Made by a program: the position numbers and the translations under genes
Notes under the pieces: generated by a model
What the model was told of the DNA's origin: nothing
Seen by the model: the letters and a program-made list of their open reading frames with translations, nothing else
Database searches by the model: none
From: Spirochaetaceae bacterium
GTDB lineage: Bacteria > Spirochaetota > Spirochaetia > Treponematales > Breznakiellaceae
Assembly (NCBI GenBank): GCA_031269165.1
Contig: JAISZQ010000055.1
Span: forward strand, 1-6,611
Length of the DNA: 6,611 nucleotides
Direction of reading: 5' to 3'
Part shown: piece by piece, positions 5,710 to 6,611 of the stretch
Numbering within the stretch: position 1 is the stretch's first letter
Layout of the letters: each line of letters starts with the position of its first letter

Positions 5710-5778
5710 GAGCCTGTCAAAATCTCAGCAAAAGGGGGATCGGCAAATTGCCGCGCCTTCCACGGTTAACAACGTAAG
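5710..5778 (-). repeat. 70-bp dispersed repeat, copy 3 (inverted)
   Basis: On the minus strand it runs from CTTACGTTGTTAACCGTGG through CGGCAATTTGCCG and CCCCCTTTTGCTGAG to TTTTGACAGGCTC. It is the full-length form, with point differences from copy 1. A GCGGACAAAATTC extension (5778-5790) matches sequence beside copy 2. Its IS-like end faces pbpC, 30 bases before the start codon. Confidence 0.75.
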
Positions 5779-5899
5779 AATTTTGTCCGCGGATTGTGCC
5801 CTCGTGTCCCGACACGATTCAAACTGTGGGCAAAGATTGTTCCAAAACGGCACGTTGCCTGTCTGCCGTGGCATAGGCAGAAGGGCAGAATTCTCCCAA

Positions 5900-5921
5900 G
5901 GCCATCGGTTGGCCGATGGCC
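5900..5921. other. Perfect 9-bp hairpin between the transposase relic and pbpC
   Basis: GGCCATCGG (5900-5908) pairs with CCGATGGCC (5913-5921) around TTGG. Smaller hairpins flank it: TCGTGTC/GACACGA near 5802-5817 and TCTGCC/GGCAGA near 5863-5882. No T-run follows on the minus strand, so a role as terminator of the upstream minus-strand gene is only possible. The rest of 5791-5984 shows no gene. Confidence 0.45.
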
Positions 5922-5984
5922 CGCCGTCTTTGGCCGGGGAATCGGGGCTGTTTGTAACGCCATTTTTGTGGTGAACGAGGGCTG

Positions 5985-6491
5985 TTAGCCGGGCGGAAAC
6001 GCGAGGGAGGGCTGGTTTTTGGGCGAAAAACTCGTTTTCGCTTCCCAGACCCCCGTCCTCAGGCTGTCCCAACTCAGCGCGTAAGCCATTACCTCCGGGA
6101 TTGGTGTCTTTGCCTCCGCCACAACCGCGTCCCAGTCCACCTCCCCCGCTTCAGGCGGCGGCTCCCCCGCCAGAATCTCCGACCAGTACCGCTCCCCCCA
6201 AAGATGCGCCTTCCTTCCCGTCCGAATGTTAAAGCGGAGGGAGAACGTCTGCTTCAGCCATTGCATAATCTTGGGCAGTTCAAGCCCGTTGACGGGCTTG
6301 ATGTAAAACGAAAGCCACGCCTCATTGAGCACAAGCCCGCGCATCTCGAACCCGAATTTCGCCTTCGTTTCGATGAGTACCCGATAAAAAAGCGTCACCG
6401 CCCACGCCAGCCGGAACAAAGGCTCGCCGACATTAATCTCGGTCCGAACCTCGTACCAGACATCTTCTGCTAATTCTCTTGGAACTTTCAT
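5985..6491 (-). CDS. RAYT-like (Y1 transposase family) protein with lost HUH motif
   Basis: The 168-residue product keeps the scaffold of REP-associated tyrosine transposases. It opens MKVPRELAEDVWYEVRTEIN (the usual PR-x-x-YHV-x-x-R-x-N opening) and continues with LF (25-26), KAKFGF (43-48), PKIMQWLKQTFSLRFN (73-88) and HLWGERYWSEIL (96-107). Where active members have MPNHVHLL, this one has LNEAW (55-59), so both metal-binding histidines are gone. The C-terminal helix that normally carries the catalytic Tyr (pattern Y-x-x-NPV) is not recognisable. It is therefore probably inactive as a nuclease: either a decaying relic or a protein with another use. ATG 6491 is chosen because the family N-terminus begins there. 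An IS-like end starts three bases before it, and no ribosome binding site is visible, so expression is doubtful. The next gene on this strand is pbpC, about 300 bases away. Confidence 0.65.
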   Translation of the reverse strand: MKVPRELAEDVWYEVRTEINVGEPLFRLAWAVTLFYRVLIETKAKFGFEMRGLVLNEAWLSFYIKPVNGLELPKIMQWLKQTFSLRFNIRTGRKAHLWGERYWSEILAGEPPPEAGEVDWDAVVAEAKTPIPEVMAYALSWDSLRTGVWEAKTSFSPKNQPSLAFPPG

Positions 6492-6509
6492 AAGAGCCTG
6501 TTTAGTAAC

Positions 6510-6538
6510 TTTACAAAAATCCGAACCGGATATATAAT
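6510..6538 (+). promoter_or_regulatory. Promoter of the IS transposase
   Basis: TTTACA (6510-6515, 5/6) and a perfect TATAAT (6533-6538) are 17 bp apart, giving a start near 6545. The promoter lies wholly within the IS left end and points into the transposase. Confidence 0.7.
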
Positions 6539-6568
6539 GAAAAAAAGCCAACAGGGAGAGGAAAGAGT

Positions 6569-6611
6569 ATGAGGGGAATTTATCCAAGCGATGTCACGCG
6601 GGAACAGTTTT
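6569..6611 (+). CDS. IS5-family transposase, N-terminal 14 codons only
   Basis: Only MRGIYPSDVTREQF is inside the window. This opening (a YPSD-x-T-REQF pattern) is the usual N-terminus of the DDE transposases of many IS5-family elements, which cut and rejoin the element ends. A GAGG Shine-Dalgarno sequence (6558-6561) sits seven bases before the ATG, and a promoter and IS end lie immediately upstream. No catalytic residue is within view, so activity and subgroup cannot be judged. Confidence 0.6.
   Translation, partial: MRGIYPSDVTREQF

Larger units (their letters stand above)
6494..6611 (+). mobile_element. Left end of an IS5-type insertion sequence, cut by the window edge
   Basis: The element appears to begin GAGCCTGTTTAGTAAC at 6494, preceded by TAA (6491-6493), which fits the TNA target duplication known for one IS5 subgroup. 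The same GAGCCTGTT end occurs on the repeats at 162 and 5710 and, in mirror image, at 150-158 and 3197. Inside are a promoter and the transposase start. The right end lies outside the window, so length and target duplication cannot be checked. Confidence 0.6.

Noticed and set aside
6492..6587. N-terminal extension of the RAYT-like frame into the IS
   Set aside because: The extra 32 residues are translated from the IS left end, need a TTG start and match nothing in the family.

Overview
The window looks like a stretch of a spirochaete chromosome, most likely Treponema-like. The evidence is a double cyclic-nucleotide-fold protein of a type I associate with treponemes, a small beta-barrel outer-membrane protein, and intergenic DNA crowded with short structured repeats. 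No rRNA, tRNA or species marker is present, so the genus is an inference. All family assignments come from reading motifs, not from searches.

Layout. Bases 1-327 are repeat DNA: a degenerate repeat phrase, a 70-bp repeat (copy 1) and a 166-bp MITE-like element that meets copy 1 at a perfect 12-bp inverted repeat around TAA. A sigma70-type promoter near 400-428 leads into a plus-strand gene (589-1821) with two cyclic-nucleotide-binding folds and a degenerate helix-turn-helix. A near-consensus promoter (TTGACA, 17 bp, TATAAA) then drives a secreted beta-barrel protein (2056-2706). Bases 2707-3216 hold no convincing gene; they contain a hairpin, an 82-bp palindromic repeat nested in a second inverted repeat, and copy 2 of the 70-bp repeat. 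The minus-strand gene 5679-3217 is pbpC, penicillin-binding protein 1C. Copy 3 lies just before its start, so inverted copies flank pbpC. Bases 5680-5984 contain only that copy and hairpins. At 6491-5985 (minus) is a relative of REP-associated tyrosine transposases whose HUH motif has been lost. Its start codon abuts the left end of an IS5-type insertion sequence, which runs off the window with its own promoter and the first 14 codons of its transposase.

The two most notable observations concern pbpC. First, a 174-bp GC-rich, hairpin-filled segment (4027-4200) sits in frame between the SxN and KTGT motifs of the transpeptidase domain. It ends in a tandem 12-bp duplication, and removing it restores a continuous, normal-length PBP1C. 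It shares words with the intergenic MITE-like element and carries a run of nine C in the coding strand, a possible slippage site. This resembles, by analogy, the palindromic elements that Rickettsia tolerates inside genes. Second, pbpC has no visible Shine-Dalgarno sequence, and an extended -10 box predicts transcription starting on the A of its ATG, which suggests a leaderless mRNA.

Functionally the window pairs cell-envelope genes (PBP1C, outer-membrane barrel) with a probable regulator, separated and partly invaded by small mobile or palindromic DNA. Nothing shows that the genes form one operon: the first two have separate promoters and pbpC is on the opposite strand.
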